64,000 nucleotides of DNA from Pseudomonadota bacterium (GTDB lineage: Bacteria; Myxococcota; Myxococcia; Myxococcales; Myxococcaceae). The stretch is from contig JAFAAN010000149.1 in the NCBI GenBank assembly GCA_023426545.1, positions 62,001 through 126,000 on the forward strand. Direction: 5' to 3'. The position numbers and the translations under genes are program-made. Shown here piece by piece: positions 14,875 to 23,794 of the stretch (position 1 is the first letter of the stretch; each line of letters starts with the position of its first letter). The notes beneath the pieces were generated by a model. That model was not told the DNA's origin and ran no database searches. It worked only from the letters and a program-made list of their open reading frames with translations.

Positions 14875-17800
14875 ATGAATTCGTCGAGCCAGCCCGCCCG
14901 GTTGAGACCCTTCCGGCCCCAGCCCTTTGGTCGGTACACGCTCCTCTCGCACCTGGCGACGGGGGGCATGGGCGAGATCTACCTCGCGCGGCTCGAAGGG
15001 GCCCAGGGCTTCGAGAAGCTCTGCGTCATCAAGAAAATCCTCCCCCAGCTCGCGGCGGACTCGGACTTCGTCGAGCGCTTCGTGGGAGAGGCCCGCACCC
15101 TGGTCCGCCTGAGCCATGGCTCCATCGCCCAGGTGCTGGACATGGGGCTCCATGAGGACGAGGCCTACATGGCCTTGGAGCACGTGGACGGCAAGGACCT
15201 GCGCAAGGTGGCCGCGCGCGTCAGGGACCGGCAGGTGCCGCTGCCCGTCACGTTCGTCCTCTACACCATGGGCCGGGTGCTGGATGCGCTGGCCTATGCG
15301 CACCGCAAGAAGGATGACGACGGGGAGGACCTGAAGCTGGTCCACCGGGACATCTCGCCGCAGAACATCCTCATCTCCTACGAGGGGGAGGTGAAGGTCA
15401 TCGACTTCGGGCTCGCGAAGAGCCGGCTGTCGGCGGCGAAGACGAACCCCAGCATCATCCTGGGCAAGTTCCTCTACATGTCGCCCGAGCAGGCCCGGCA
15501 CCAGCCGGTGGACCGCCGCAGCGACCTGTACGCGGTGGGGCTGTGTCTCTACGAGCTCATCTGCGGGAAGAACCCCTTCGACGGCGTCCACCCGGGCGAG
15601 CTCATGTCGATGGTGGCCCATCCCCGCATCGCGCCCCTGGACCAGGTGGAGCCGCTCACGCCGCCCGCGGTGACGGCGCTGGTGACCAAGGCGCTGGCGG
15701 TGGATCCGGCGCAGCGCTTCCAGACGGCGGAGGAGTTCCGCGGGCGGCTCCAGGCCTGCTTGATGGAGATTGACGCCAGCGCGGGCCCGGAGAGCGTCAG
15801 CCGCTTCATGCGCGAGCTCTTCTCGGCGGACTTCCAGTCCGAGCGCCGGCTGCTGGCGAGCCTCAGGGAAGTGCCTCGCCTCTCCACCGACGAGGTCCGG
15901 GCGCTGGCGTCGATGCCGGACGACCCGCTCGCGCCGAAGATGGCGCACGCGATGCTGCCGCCGAAGACCATCCGGCTGGATGGGCCGGTGGAGCCGCTGT
16001 CGTTCTTCCCCACGCCGCGAAGCCGTGATGGCGGCGGGCCGGTGTCGGACGGAGAGACGCGCCCTGGCGTGCCGATAGACGAGTCCACCCGGCCCGCGTT
16101 TCCCATCGAGGCGATAGAGGAGGAGGCGCGCGCGCGCGGCGTGCGTCAGGACACGGAGCCTTCGGTGGAGGTGGAGCCGGAGGCCTACACTCGGGGCAGT
16201 GTCGAGCCCGCCCCGGCTCCGCTCCCCCGCGCGCCGGCGCTGACGCGGGAAGTCCAGATGACGGCGATGCCGCCGGAGGCAGTTCCTCCCGGTGTCGCCG
16301 CGGCGCGCGCGCTGCTCCCACCCCACATGCGGCCGACCGAGCTGGCGATGCCGAGTCTGGGCGAGATGCCGCCGGGCGCGGCGGCGGGCCGAGCGGAGTC
16401 GACGGAACCACGGGCCGAGCCGACTCGGGAGGCGGCGTCCGAAGCCGGAGCGCTCAAGGGCGCGCCTACGCCCTCGGTGCCGCCGCGTGGACCTGCCGCA
16501 GCGAACGCACGCCCGGCGCCTGCCGGTGGTGCGGAGCAGCAGGCCGGTGGGGCGGTGCTCCCCCGCACCGGGGTGATGGTGATGCCGGCCGTCTCGGTGC
16601 CTGCCGACGTCGGTGCCTCTAGCGCTCCGCGGCGCACGGCATCCCCGGTTTCGATGCCTGCCGTGGGGCTTCACGATGACGCGCCGTCGGGTGGCGCGTA
16701 CGCGCAGGATGAGACCGGCGGAGAAGACGACGAGTCCTTGGCGGAGGAGGCCGCCGCCGGGCCCCGGGAGGCATCGTTCCAAGGCGAGCTTGAGGAAGGC
16801 GCGCCTTCGGTCGAGGTGGCCCCGTGGCATGCCGACGTGGAGGAGACGTCGGCGCCTGAGTCGCCTGCGATGGCCTCCGGCGCGCCGGCTTTCTCGGGCG
16901 CGATGCCGTTGCCTCGGACGGTCTCCACGGTGATGCCCGCGGTGGCCTCTTCGCCGCCTCCTCAACGCGCGACGCCCTCCCGGGCGATGTCCGCGGTGGC
17001 CTCTCCGCTGCCTCCGTCGGAGGACACGCTCTCGCGCGCCACACCTGCCGTTCCGTCGCAGGCGGAAGCGGGTGCTGCGCACATCGAGTCGGCCAGCGCC
17101 TCGATGGTGCCTTGGGACGCGTCCCCCGAGCCTGTCGGCGCGGAGGGAGCTGCGCCACTCCTGGACTCGACCCCCGAGAACGGCTCTCAGCGGCTCTCGC
17201 CCGAGGACGAGACAGCGGACCACCCCGAGGAGCCGGCAGAGATGCCGGTCTTCTCTACCGAGGACGTGGGGCAGGAAGATTCCCCGGCGAACATCGCCGA
17301 CATGGACACGCACCCGCGCATCCATCGCCCCTCCCGAAGCGAGCATTACGGCGACACGCAGCCCCGTGTCGCGCAGTACGGGGACACCGACCCGCGCTTC
17401 AGCCGCCACGAGGACACGCAGCCCCGGGTGGTGCTGGATGCTGGGTTCCTGCGGGACGCGGAGTCCTCCGTCGACGACTCGGAGGAGAGGTCGGGCGTCT
17501 CGCGCCCCAGGCCCCAGGCTCGGCGGGGTCGAGCATCCTCGCCGGGAATGGCGACGGTTGGAGGGAGCCGGAGGTCGGGCTCGGTTTCCGCGGTGCGTCC
17601 CGCCCCCGCTCCCGTCGAGACGGAGGTGGAGGAAGACGAGGACGAGGAGGCCCAGGTCGTCCTCCCGGCCAACCCGAACGAAGAGACGCGCCGCACGACG
17701 ATGCCCGTCCGTCCGGAGTCGCGTTCGGCCGAGCGCATCGCGAAGGAAGAGACCCGCCGCACGGCGCGGCCCGCGCCCCCCGCGCGGCGCAGAGGGCCCC

Positions 17801-18399
17801 TGCTCATCGCATTGGCGCTGCTGTTCCTCCTCCTGGCGGTGGGAGGTGTGGTCTTCCTCGGGCCCGCCGAGCTTCGCGCGCAGGTGATGGGGCTGTTCGT
17901 GGCGCGGGCGCCGCAGGGGCCGCCTCCCTCCGAGCCCATCCGTCCCACGGTGCCGCCCGCATCGCTCGCCGCCAAGGGACCGGATGCGGACGGCTCGAAC
18001 CCCGAGGCGCGGGCTGCCCTCGCGGCGGACGCGGAGGCGCCAGCGCCGGACGGCGCCGCGCCCGTGGGAGGAGACGGGCTCGACGACTCGGTCCTCGCTC
18101 CGCTGGACACGCCGCAGGGCCAGGGGGCTGCCGTGAAGCGCGCTCCGGCGGTGCGCAAGGTGCGGACCGCCCGGCCTCGCGCGCTCACCACGCTGGAGCA
18201 GGAGTGGCGCGAGACGAACGCGCTCTTCATCAAGCTCAACGCGGAGCACTCGTGCGTGGTGCTGGGCCTCTGGTGCACGCGCTACGCGGAGGTGAAGAGC
18301 GAGGTCGAGGCCGCTGGCGCCAACGAGGACGAGGAGGCGCTGCGGAAGGTCCGCGAGATGAGGCGCTACCTGCAGCAGAAGCAGAAGGAGCTGTACTAG
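14875..18399 (+). CDS. Large membrane-anchored Ser/Thr protein kinase
   Basis: A 1174-residue Hanks-type kinase. The kinase domain covers about residues 19-290: glycine loop ATGGMGEIYLA, catalytic loop HRDISPQN (Asp159), DFGLAKS, and the MSPEQ of the activation segment. A very long Ala/Pro/Glu-rich region follows (300-970), with four 'DTxPR' units near residues 811-852 and two EETRRT motifs near 940-962. A single membrane segment lies at about 977-999 (LLIALALLFLLLAVGGVVFL), followed by a short C-terminal region ending in a charged helix. With one membrane span the kinase domain faces the cytoplasm. It follows the FHA-GAF protein by 86 bases and ends 4 bases before btuD, so kinase and btuD are very likely on one transcript. 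Substrates are unknown. Confidence 0.93.
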   Translation: MNSSSQPARLRPFRPQPFGRYTLLSHLATGGMGEIYLARLEGAQGFEKLCVIKKILPQLAADSDFVERFVGEARTLVRLSHGSIAQVLDMGLHEDEAYMALEHVDGKDLRKVAARVRDRQVPLPVTFVLYTMGRVLDALAYAHRKKDDDGEDLKLVHRDISPQNILISYEGEVKVIDFGLAKSRLSAAKTNPSIILGKFLYMSPEQARHQPVDRRSDLYAVGLCLYELICGKNPFDGVHPGELMSMVAHPRIAPLDQVEPLTPPAVTALVTKALAVDPAQRFQTAEEFRGRLQACLMEIDASAGPESVSRFMRELFSADFQSERRLLASLREVPRLSTDEVRALASMPDDPLAPKMAHAMLPPKTIRLDGPVEPLSFFPTPRSRDGGGPVSDGETRPGVPIDESTRPAFPIEAIEEEARARGVRQDTEPSVEVEPEAYTRGSVEPAPAPLPRAPALTREVQMTAMPPEAVPPGVAAARALLPPHMRPTELAMPSLGEMPPGAAAGRAESTEPRAEPTREAASEAGALKGAPTPSVPPRGPAAANARPAPAGGAEQQAGGAVLPRTGVMVMPAVSVPADVGASSAPRRTASPVSMPAVGLHDDAPSGGAYAQDETGGEDDESLAEEAAAGPREASFQGELEEGAPSVEVAPWHADVEETSAPESPAMASGAPAFSGAMPLPRTVSTVMPAVASSPPPQRATPSRAMSAVASPLPPSEDTLSRATPAVPSQAEAGAAHIESASASMVPWDASPEPVGAEGAAPLLDSTPENGSQRLSPEDETADHPEEPAEMPVFSTEDVGQEDSPANIADMDTHPRIHRPSRSEHYGDTQPRVAQYGDTDPRFSRHEDTQPRVVLDAGFLRDAESSVDDSEERSGVSRPRPQARRGRASSPGMATVGGSRRSGSVSAVRPAPAPVETEVEEDEDEEAQVVLPANPNEETRRTTMPVRPESRSAERIAKEETRRTARPAPPARRRGPLLIALALLFLLLAVGGVVFLGPAELRAQVMGLFVARAPQGPPPSEPIRPTVPPASLAAKGPDADGSNPEARAALAADAEAPAPDGAAPVGGDGLDDSVLAPLDTPQGQGAAVKRAPAVRKVRTARPRALTTLEQEWRETNALFIKLNAEHSCVVLGLWCTRYAEVKSEVEAAGANEDEEALRKVREMRRYLQQKQKELY
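17305..17429 (+). repeat. DTxPR repeat in kinase linker
   Basis: Four copies of the pentapeptide pattern Asp-Thr-x-Pro-Arg (DTHPRI, DTQPRV, DTDPRF, DTQPRV) occur within about 42 residues. Each offers a Thr next to Pro-Arg and could be an autophosphorylation or FHA-docking site. This is a pattern observation; phosphorylation is inference. Confidence 0.6.
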
Positions 18400-18403
18400 T
18401 CCC

Positions 18404-19186
18404 GTGGAACCGCTGCTCGTCACCCGGGCGCTGGTCGCGGGCCATGGGCCGCGTCCCATTCTTCACGGCGTGGAGTGGGAGGTGCGCCCTGGCGAGCTGT
18501 GGGCGGTGCTCGGCCCCAACGGCGCGGGGAAGAGCACGCTGCTGCGCGCGGTGCTCGGCATGGGGCCCTGGACGCGCGGAGAGGTCCGCCTCCTCGGGCG
18601 GGAGCGCGCGGCCTGGGCGCCCCGCGAGCTCGCCCGGAAGGTCGCGTGGGTGCCCCAGACCTTCGAGGCCGCCGAGGGCTTCAGCGGTCTGGAGCTGGTG
18701 CTGATGGGCCGCAGCCCGCACCTGGGCCTGTGGGGACTGCCGTCCGCGGGGGACGCGGCGCTCGCGCGCGAGGTGCTGGCGGAGCTCGGCATCGCGCACC
18801 TGTCGGACCGCCCCGCCGAGGCGCTGTCCGGGGGCGAGCGCCGCATGCTGATGCTGGCCCGGGGGCTGGTGCAGCAACCGGAGCTGCTCCTGCTCGACGA
18901 GCCCACCGCCTTCCTAGACGTGGCCCATCAGGTGGGCGCGCTCGACCGGGTGCGCGCGCGTGTGGACGCGGGACTGGGCGCGGTGGCGGTGCTGCACGAC
19001 GTGAACCTCGCCGCGGCCTTCGCCACCCACGTGCTGCTTCTCCGCGAGGGGCGCGTGCTCGCGCGGGGCGCCGCGGGCGAGGTGCTGGAGCGTGGCGCCC
19101 TGGAGTCGCTCTACGGCCTGCCGATGGAGACCGCGCTCGCGCCCTCGGGGGCGCGGCTCTTCGCGCCCCGCGCGCCGTCTCGCTGA
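18404..19186 (+). CDS. btuD: ABC transporter ATPase, probably BtuD for cobalamin
   Basis: A 260-residue ATPase of the FecE/BtuD/HmuV group that powers type II importers. All motifs are present: Walker A GPNGAGKST (37-45), Q-loop VPQTF, signature LSGGERR, Walker B LLLLDEPTAFLD and the H-loop LHDVNLA. No other ATPase and no other FecCD permease occur in the window, so pairing with BtuC at 8799 is the simplest reading; heme or siderophore import remains possible. The GTG start lies only 4 bases after the kinase stop, with AGGAG inside the kinase gene end, indicating shared transcription with the kinase rather than with btuFC. Confidence 0.85.
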   Translation: MEPLLVTRALVAGHGPRPILHGVEWEVRPGELWAVLGPNGAGKSTLLRAVLGMGPWTRGEVRLLGRERAAWAPRELARKVAWVPQTFEAAEGFSGLELVLMGRSPHLGLWGLPSAGDAALAREVLAELGIAHLSDRPAEALSGGERRMLMLARGLVQQPELLLLDEPTAFLDVAHQVGALDRVRARVDAGLGAVAVLHDVNLAAAFATHVLLLREGRVLARGAAGEVLERGALESLYGLPMETALAPSGARLFAPRAPSR

Positions 19187-19251
19187 ACTTTCATTCCCCG
19201 GCGCCGGAGGGTTGACCGGCCCTGCCGGGCGGGGAAGCCTGGACCCACGCC

Positions 19252-21486
19252 ATGTCCCGCTACGCCGTCGCCATCTTCGCCAGCGCCTTCCTCCTGTTCG
19301 GCGTGCAACCCCTGGTGGGGCGCTACTCGCTGCCGTGGTTCGGCGGCACGCCCGGCGTGTGGACGGCGTGCATGCTGTTCTTCCAGGCGGTGTTGCTGGG
19401 CGGCTACGCGTATTCGCATGGGCTCGCCTCACGCCTGGCGCCCCGCACCCAGGCGCGCGTCCACCTGGGCCTGCTGACGGTGGCGGTGCTGCTGCTGGGG
19501 GCCCGCGCCCTCTGGTCGGGCTCGCCGGTGGCGCCCGGGCCCGAGTGGCGGCCGGAGGGCACCGCGTTCGCCGTGCCCCGGCTGCTCGCGATGCTGGCGG
19601 CCACCATTGGCCTGCCCTTCTTCGTGCTCAGCACCACCGGGCCGCTGCTGCAATCCTGGTTCGCCCGCGCGCGACCGGGCCGCTCGCCGTATCCGCTCTA
19701 CGCGCTGTCCAATGCGGGCTCGCTGCTGGCGCTGCTGGGCTACCCCTTCCTGGTGGAGCCCTGGGTGGGGCGCGGCACGCAGGCGTGGGGCTGGAGCGTG
19801 GGCTTCGTCTTCTTCGCCGGAGCCTGCGCGGTGTGCGCGCTGGAGGTGATGAAGCCGCCCGCTCCCTCGGCGGCGGCTGCTCCCCTCGACGCCTCGCCCG
19901 TAAGTGGCGACGGCGCGGAGCATGCCGCCACGGGGTCGCCTCCCACGGTGAGCCGCACGCTGGCGTGGCTGGGGCTGAGCTCCTGCGCGTCGGTGCTGCT
20001 GCTGGCGACGACGAACCAGCTCTCCCAGGACGTGGCCGCGGGGCCCTTCCTCTGGGTGCTGCCGCTGGCCGTCTACCTGCTCACCTTCATCCTCGCCTTC
20101 TCCCGGGAGTCCTTCTACTCGCGCACGGTCTACGCCGTGCTGCTCATCGCCTCGGGGGCGGGCGTGGCGCACGCGCAGACGCAGGGGCCGCAGTCCTCGC
20201 TCACGCTCCAGCTCGCGGCCTACTCGGTGGCGCTCTTCGCCGGGAGCATGGTGTGCCATGGCGAGCTGTACCGGCTGCGCCCCCCGCCACGGCACCTCAG
20301 CGCCTTCTACCTGTGGGTGTCCGTGGGGGGCGTGCTCGGCGCGCTCCTCGTCAGCGTGCTCGCGCCCGCGCTCTTCCGCGCATATTGGGAGTACCCCCTG
20401 GCCCTGGGCGCGTGCTGCGTCGTGGCGCTGATGGGCATGGCGAAGCAGACGGGCGAGGCGTCCTCGCGGACGCAGCGGCTCCAGCGCGTCCTGCGCGGCG
20501 CCATGCTGCTGCTGGTGGCGGGGCACCTGACGTACACCATGGCCCGCGAGCAGGGCCGCGCGCGCTTCGCCTCGCGCAACTTCTTCGGCGTCGTGCGGGT
20601 GATGGAGCAGAGCGTGGGCGACCCGGAGCACCACCGCTTCAGCCTGCTCCACGGCGCCATCACCCATGGCCTCCAGTACGTGGCGTCGGAGCGCAAGGCC
20701 GTGGCCACCACGTACTACACGCCGGAGGCGGGCCTGGGCCTGGCCATCGCCGAGCAGCGCCGGCTGCGCGAGGCCGTGGGGCTGCCGCCGGGCCTGCGCG
20801 TGGGCGTGCTGGGGCTGGGCGTGGGCACGAGCGCGGCGCTGCTGAAGGCGGAGGACACCGGGCGCTTCTACGAAATCGACCCGGCTGTCATCGCCCTGGC
20901 GCGCGGCGAGGGAGGCTTCTTCTCCTTCCTGCGTGACACACCCGCGCAGGTGGAGCTCGTGGAGGGTGACGCGCGCATCTCCCTGGAGCGCGAGCTGGAG
21001 GCCGGAGGTCCGCGAGGCTTCGACGTGCTCGCGCTCGACACCTTCTCCTCGGACGCGGTCCCCGTGCACCTGCTCACCCAGGAGGCCGTGGCCCTCTACC
21101 GCGCGCACCTGGCGCCGCACGGCGTGCTGGCGCTGCACATCAGCAACGTCCACCTGGACCTGGTGCCGCTGACGCTGGCCCACGCGCGGGCGCTGGGGAT
21201 GCACGCGGCCCTGGTCGTCCATGAGACGCAGGGGGACGCGCTGCGCAGCAACTGGATGGTGCTGAGCCCTGACCGCGAGTTCTCCTGGGGCCCCACCTTC
21301 ACCCGGGCCGCTGCCCGGGTGCGCCGCCTGGGGCTGCGGGGCGAGCCGGACTTCACCTGGACGGACGAGAAGAGCAGCGTGCTGCACGTGCTCCGGCGCG
21401 GCGGCGGCCCCGCGGCGAGCGTGAAGGACGTGGAGGCCTCCTCCGGCCCGCCGGCCCCTGTCACGGCTCAGCCAGCGGCGGAGTGA
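19252..21486 (+). CDS. Fused membrane / spermidine synthase-like protein
   Basis: A 744-residue protein with about ten or eleven hydrophobic segments in residues 1-440, starting 'YAVAIFASAFLLFGVQPLVGRYSLPWFGG', then a soluble aminopropyltransferase-like domain from about residue 500. That domain shows the nucleotide-binding 'GVLGLGVGTSAALL', the acidic strand end 'FYEIDP', 'EGDARISLE' and 'LALDTFSSDAVPVHLLTQEA'. Proteins of this architecture are named fused MFS/spermidine synthase, but the true substrate is not established. ATG 19252 directly precedes the first membrane segment. It is independent of btuD (65-base gap). Confidence 0.88.
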   Translation: MSRYAVAIFASAFLLFGVQPLVGRYSLPWFGGTPGVWTACMLFFQAVLLGGYAYSHGLASRLAPRTQARVHLGLLTVAVLLLGARALWSGSPVAPGPEWRPEGTAFAVPRLLAMLAATIGLPFFVLSTTGPLLQSWFARARPGRSPYPLYALSNAGSLLALLGYPFLVEPWVGRGTQAWGWSVGFVFFAGACAVCALEVMKPPAPSAAAAPLDASPVSGDGAEHAATGSPPTVSRTLAWLGLSSCASVLLLATTNQLSQDVAAGPFLWVLPLAVYLLTFILAFSRESFYSRTVYAVLLIASGAGVAHAQTQGPQSSLTLQLAAYSVALFAGSMVCHGELYRLRPPPRHLSAFYLWVSVGGVLGALLVSVLAPALFRAYWEYPLALGACCVVALMGMAKQTGEASSRTQRLQRVLRGAMLLLVAGHLTYTMAREQGRARFASRNFFGVVRVMEQSVGDPEHHRFSLLHGAITHGLQYVASERKAVATTYYTPEAGLGLAIAEQRRLREAVGLPPGLRVGVLGLGVGTSAALLKAEDTGRFYEIDPAVIALARGEGGFFSFLRDTPAQVELVEGDARISLERELEAGGPRGFDVLALDTFSSDAVPVHLLTQEAVALYRAHLAPHGVLALHISNVHLDLVPLTLAHARALGMHAALVVHETQGDALRSNWMVLSPDREFSWGPTFTRAAARVRRLGLRGEPDFTWTDEKSSVLHVLRRGGGPAASVKDVEASSGPPAPVTAQPAAE

Positions 21487-21487
21487 C

Positions 21488-22255
21488 TCAGGAGCGCGGC
21501 AGGGCCTGGGAGCCGGTGGAGACGGCGCTCAGGTCGAGCGCCACCAGCAGCACCAGCACGGCACACGGCAGGGCCAGCGTGGCCGCGCCGAGCCGGATGA
21601 AGAGCAGGGGGCCCACGGTGCAGCCGAGGAGGAAGGCCGCGCCCAGGCCCAGGTGCAGCCGCGTGCGCTCGAACTCGATGGCGGTGGGCAGCGCGCGCAG
21701 CCGCCGGTTCAGGCCCCTGAGGCCGTGGTGGCGCGCTCCGTCGCTCAGCCAGGCGACGAGCCGCACCATCTGGATGCCGATGTCGGTGATGATGCCGGTG
21801 ATGTGCGTGGTGCGCACCACGGCGCCCGACACCCGCGTGACGAGCGCGTTCTGGAGCCCCATCGCGAAGGCGAGGCCCCACATGAGCGTCGGCTCACGCG
21901 CGTTGGGGTGGAACGAGAGCCAGGCGCCGATGGTGCCCAGCGTCAGCGCCTCCAGCAGCAGCGCGGACGAGTGGCGGCCCCGGGCGCGCTCGCGAGACAG
22001 CTCCAGCAGCGCCGATGCGGCCATGGCGCCCAGGAGGAAGGCCAGCAGAACCTGCGCGGTCAACCATGCCAGGACCGGCTCTCCAGTGGCGAGGGACTCC
22101 CCCAGCCTGGCCATGTTCCCGGACATGTGCGACGTGTGCAGGCCCAGTGCGACGAAGCCAGTGGCATTCACCAGGCCCGCGACACCCGCGAGCAGCAGGG
22201 ACAACAGCGTGTAGGCACGCCGGTTCCCAGGAGACGATTCCGACGAGAAGGGCAT
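21488..22255 (-). CDS. DUF1275 (YoaK) family membrane protein
   Basis: A 255-residue integral membrane protein with about six hydrophobic segments. The N-terminal part 'LLSLLLAGVAGLVNATGFVALGLHTSHMSGNMARLG' and the middle 'MGLQNALVTRVSGAVVRTTHITGIITDIG' are the two hallmark stretches of the DUF1275/YoaK family, whose function is not known. It is convergent with the spermidine synthase-like gene, the two stops lying 1 base apart, so transcripts may collide here. The HIT-family gene lies upstream on the same strand, 34 bases away. Confidence 0.88.
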   Translation of the reverse strand: MPFSSESSPGNRRAYTLLSLLLAGVAGLVNATGFVALGLHTSHMSGNMARLGESLATGEPVLAWLTAQVLLAFLLGAMAASALLELSRERARGRHSSALLLEALTLGTIGAWLSFHPNAREPTLMWGLAFAMGLQNALVTRVSGAVVRTTHITGIITDIGIQMVRLVAWLSDGARHHGLRGLNRRLRALPTAIEFERTRLHLGLGAAFLLGCTVGPLLFIRLGAATLALPCAVLVLLVALDLSAVSTGSQALPRS

Positions 22256-22289
22256 CGAGGTGGGCGGACATTACCACCCCAGGACGGGT

Positions 22290-22634
22290 TCAGCCCGGCG
22301 GCCAGGCCAGCGGGCGCCCCGCCAGCAGGTGGAGGTGGATATGGAACACCGTCTGGCCGGCGTCCTGGTGGGTGTTCATCACCAACCGATAACCGCCGTC
22401 CGCGTGGCCTCGTTCCCGGGCCACCTTGGCCGCCGAGGTGAAGAGGTGCCCCACGAGGGCCCGGTCCTCTGGTGCGATGTCGTTCACCGTGGGGATGTGC
22501 TTGCGGGGGATGAACAGGACGTGCGTGGGCGCCTGGGGGTTGATGTCCTCGAAGGCCACGCATTCGTCGTCGCGGTAGACCACCTTGGCGGGGATGAGCC
22601 CATCGCGAATCTTGCAGAAGAGACAGTCGGACAT
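22290..22634 (-). CDS. HIT-family nucleotide hydrolase (HINT-like)
   Basis: A 114-residue HIT protein. It has the N-terminal 'CLFCKIRDGLIPAKVVYRDD', the internal 'PTHVLFIPRKHIPTVND' and the catalytic triad 'HIHLHLLAG' at the C terminus. HINT proteins hydrolyse phosphoramidates such as AMP-lysine; cellular role in bacteria is unclear. The ATG at 22632-22634 gives the usual family length; a longer upstream frame has no family match. It probably shares a transcript with the DUF1275 gene, and is divergent from hprK. Confidence 0.93.
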   Translation of the reverse strand: MSDCLFCKIRDGLIPAKVVYRDDECVAFEDINPQAPTHVLFIPRKHIPTVNDIAPEDRALVGHLFTSAAKVARERGHADGGYRLVMNTHQDAGQTVFHIHLHLLAGRPLAWPPG

Positions 22635-22828
22635 GTTTTCCGGCTTACCAGCCGCGGCGGTCGCGGGGAATGGCCTCCATGGGCTTCCGTTGCCTGCCGG
22701 AAGCCGCTTTTTCGGGCCCTCGGTGGGGTGGGCATGTCCCGGGCCACCCACCCACCGCCCTCATGGTTGAAGGGCCAAGGAAGGCCAATCCCTCAAAAGG
22801 GCTCACCGGTGATATCCACGGGCTGACG

Positions 22829-23794
22829 ATGAAATCCATCCGCATCTCCCAGCTCCTGGAGGACCGCGATTACGACCTGCGGCTGGCGCTCGTCGCCGGG
22901 CGGAGCGGGTTGTCACGCACCGTGGTCTCCTCGCGCATCCAGAAGCCGGGGCTGGCGCTGGCGGGTTTCACCGAGCACCTCCATCCGCATCGCGTGCAGG
23001 TCTTCGGCAACACGGAGATTTCGTATCTGGCCACCCTGCCGGAGGACCGGCAGCACGCGGCGCTGGCGCAGCTCTTCGGCGAAGAGGAGCTCGCGTGCGT
23101 CGTGGTGACCAAGGACCTGGAGATTCCCCAGTCGCTCGTCTCCGCGTGTGAAGGCGCGGGGCTGGCGCTGATGAAGACGCCGTTGCTGTCCAGTGAGTTC
23201 ATCATGCGGGTGCAGACCTTCCTGGAGGAAGCCCTCACCGAGTCCAGCAGCCTGCACGGCGTGTTGATGGACGTGTTCGGCGTGGGCATCTTGCTGCTGG
23301 GCAAGAGCGGCATCGGCAAGAGCGAGATTGCCCTGGACCTGGTGATGCGGGCCCACCGCCTGGTGGCGGACGACATCGTGGACGTCACCCGCCGCAAGGG
23401 CGCCGTCTACGGCGCGGGCAACCCGGTCATCAAGCACCACATGGAGATCCGGGGCCTGGGCATCATCAACATCAAGGACCTGTTCGGCGTCGCCGCGGTC
23501 CGCGAGCAGAAGAAGATTGAACTGGTCATCGAGCTCCAGGAGTGGGACCCCCACCAGGAGTATGACAGGCTGGGCGTGGAGGACCGGCACCTGCAGATCG
23601 TCGGGGTGGACATCCCCCTGTCGGTGGTGCCCGTTCGTCCCGGCCGCAATATGGCGACCATCATCGAGGTCGCCGCCCGTAACCAGTTGCTCAAGCTACA
23701 GGGTCACCACTCGGCGAGAGAGTTCGCCGAGCGGCTCAATCGGGCCATCGCCGAAGGGGCGATGCGCCGAACCTTGGGAGAAGAGGTCGAGTGA
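22829..23794 (+). CDS. hprK: HPr kinase/phosphorylase
   Basis: A 321-residue bifunctional enzyme that phosphorylates and dephosphorylates a Ser of HPr. The N-terminal domain (1-130) precedes the catalytic domain with Walker A GKSGIGKS (158-165), 'HRLVADDIVDV', 'EIRGLGIINIKDLFG' and the loop 'IPVRPGRN'-type 'VPVRPGRNMATIIEVAARN'. It overlaps rapZ by 4 bases (GTGA). Its target HPr, with the matching Ser, is encoded in the PTS operon about 8 kb downstream. Outside Firmicutes, HprK is usually part of a regulatory PTS rather than classical catabolite control. Confidence 0.95.
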   Translation: MKSIRISQLLEDRDYDLRLALVAGRSGLSRTVVSSRIQKPGLALAGFTEHLHPHRVQVFGNTEISYLATLPEDRQHAALAQLFGEEELACVVVTKDLEIPQSLVSACEGAGLALMKTPLLSSEFIMRVQTFLEEALTESSSLHGVLMDVFGVGILLLGKSGIGKSEIALDLVMRAHRLVADDIVDVTRRKGAVYGAGNPVIKHHMEIRGLGIINIKDLFGVAAVREQKKIELVIELQEWDPHQEYDRLGVEDRHLQIVGVDIPLSVVPVRPGRNMATIIEVAARNQLLKLQGHHSAREFAERLNRAIAEGAMRRTLGEEVE

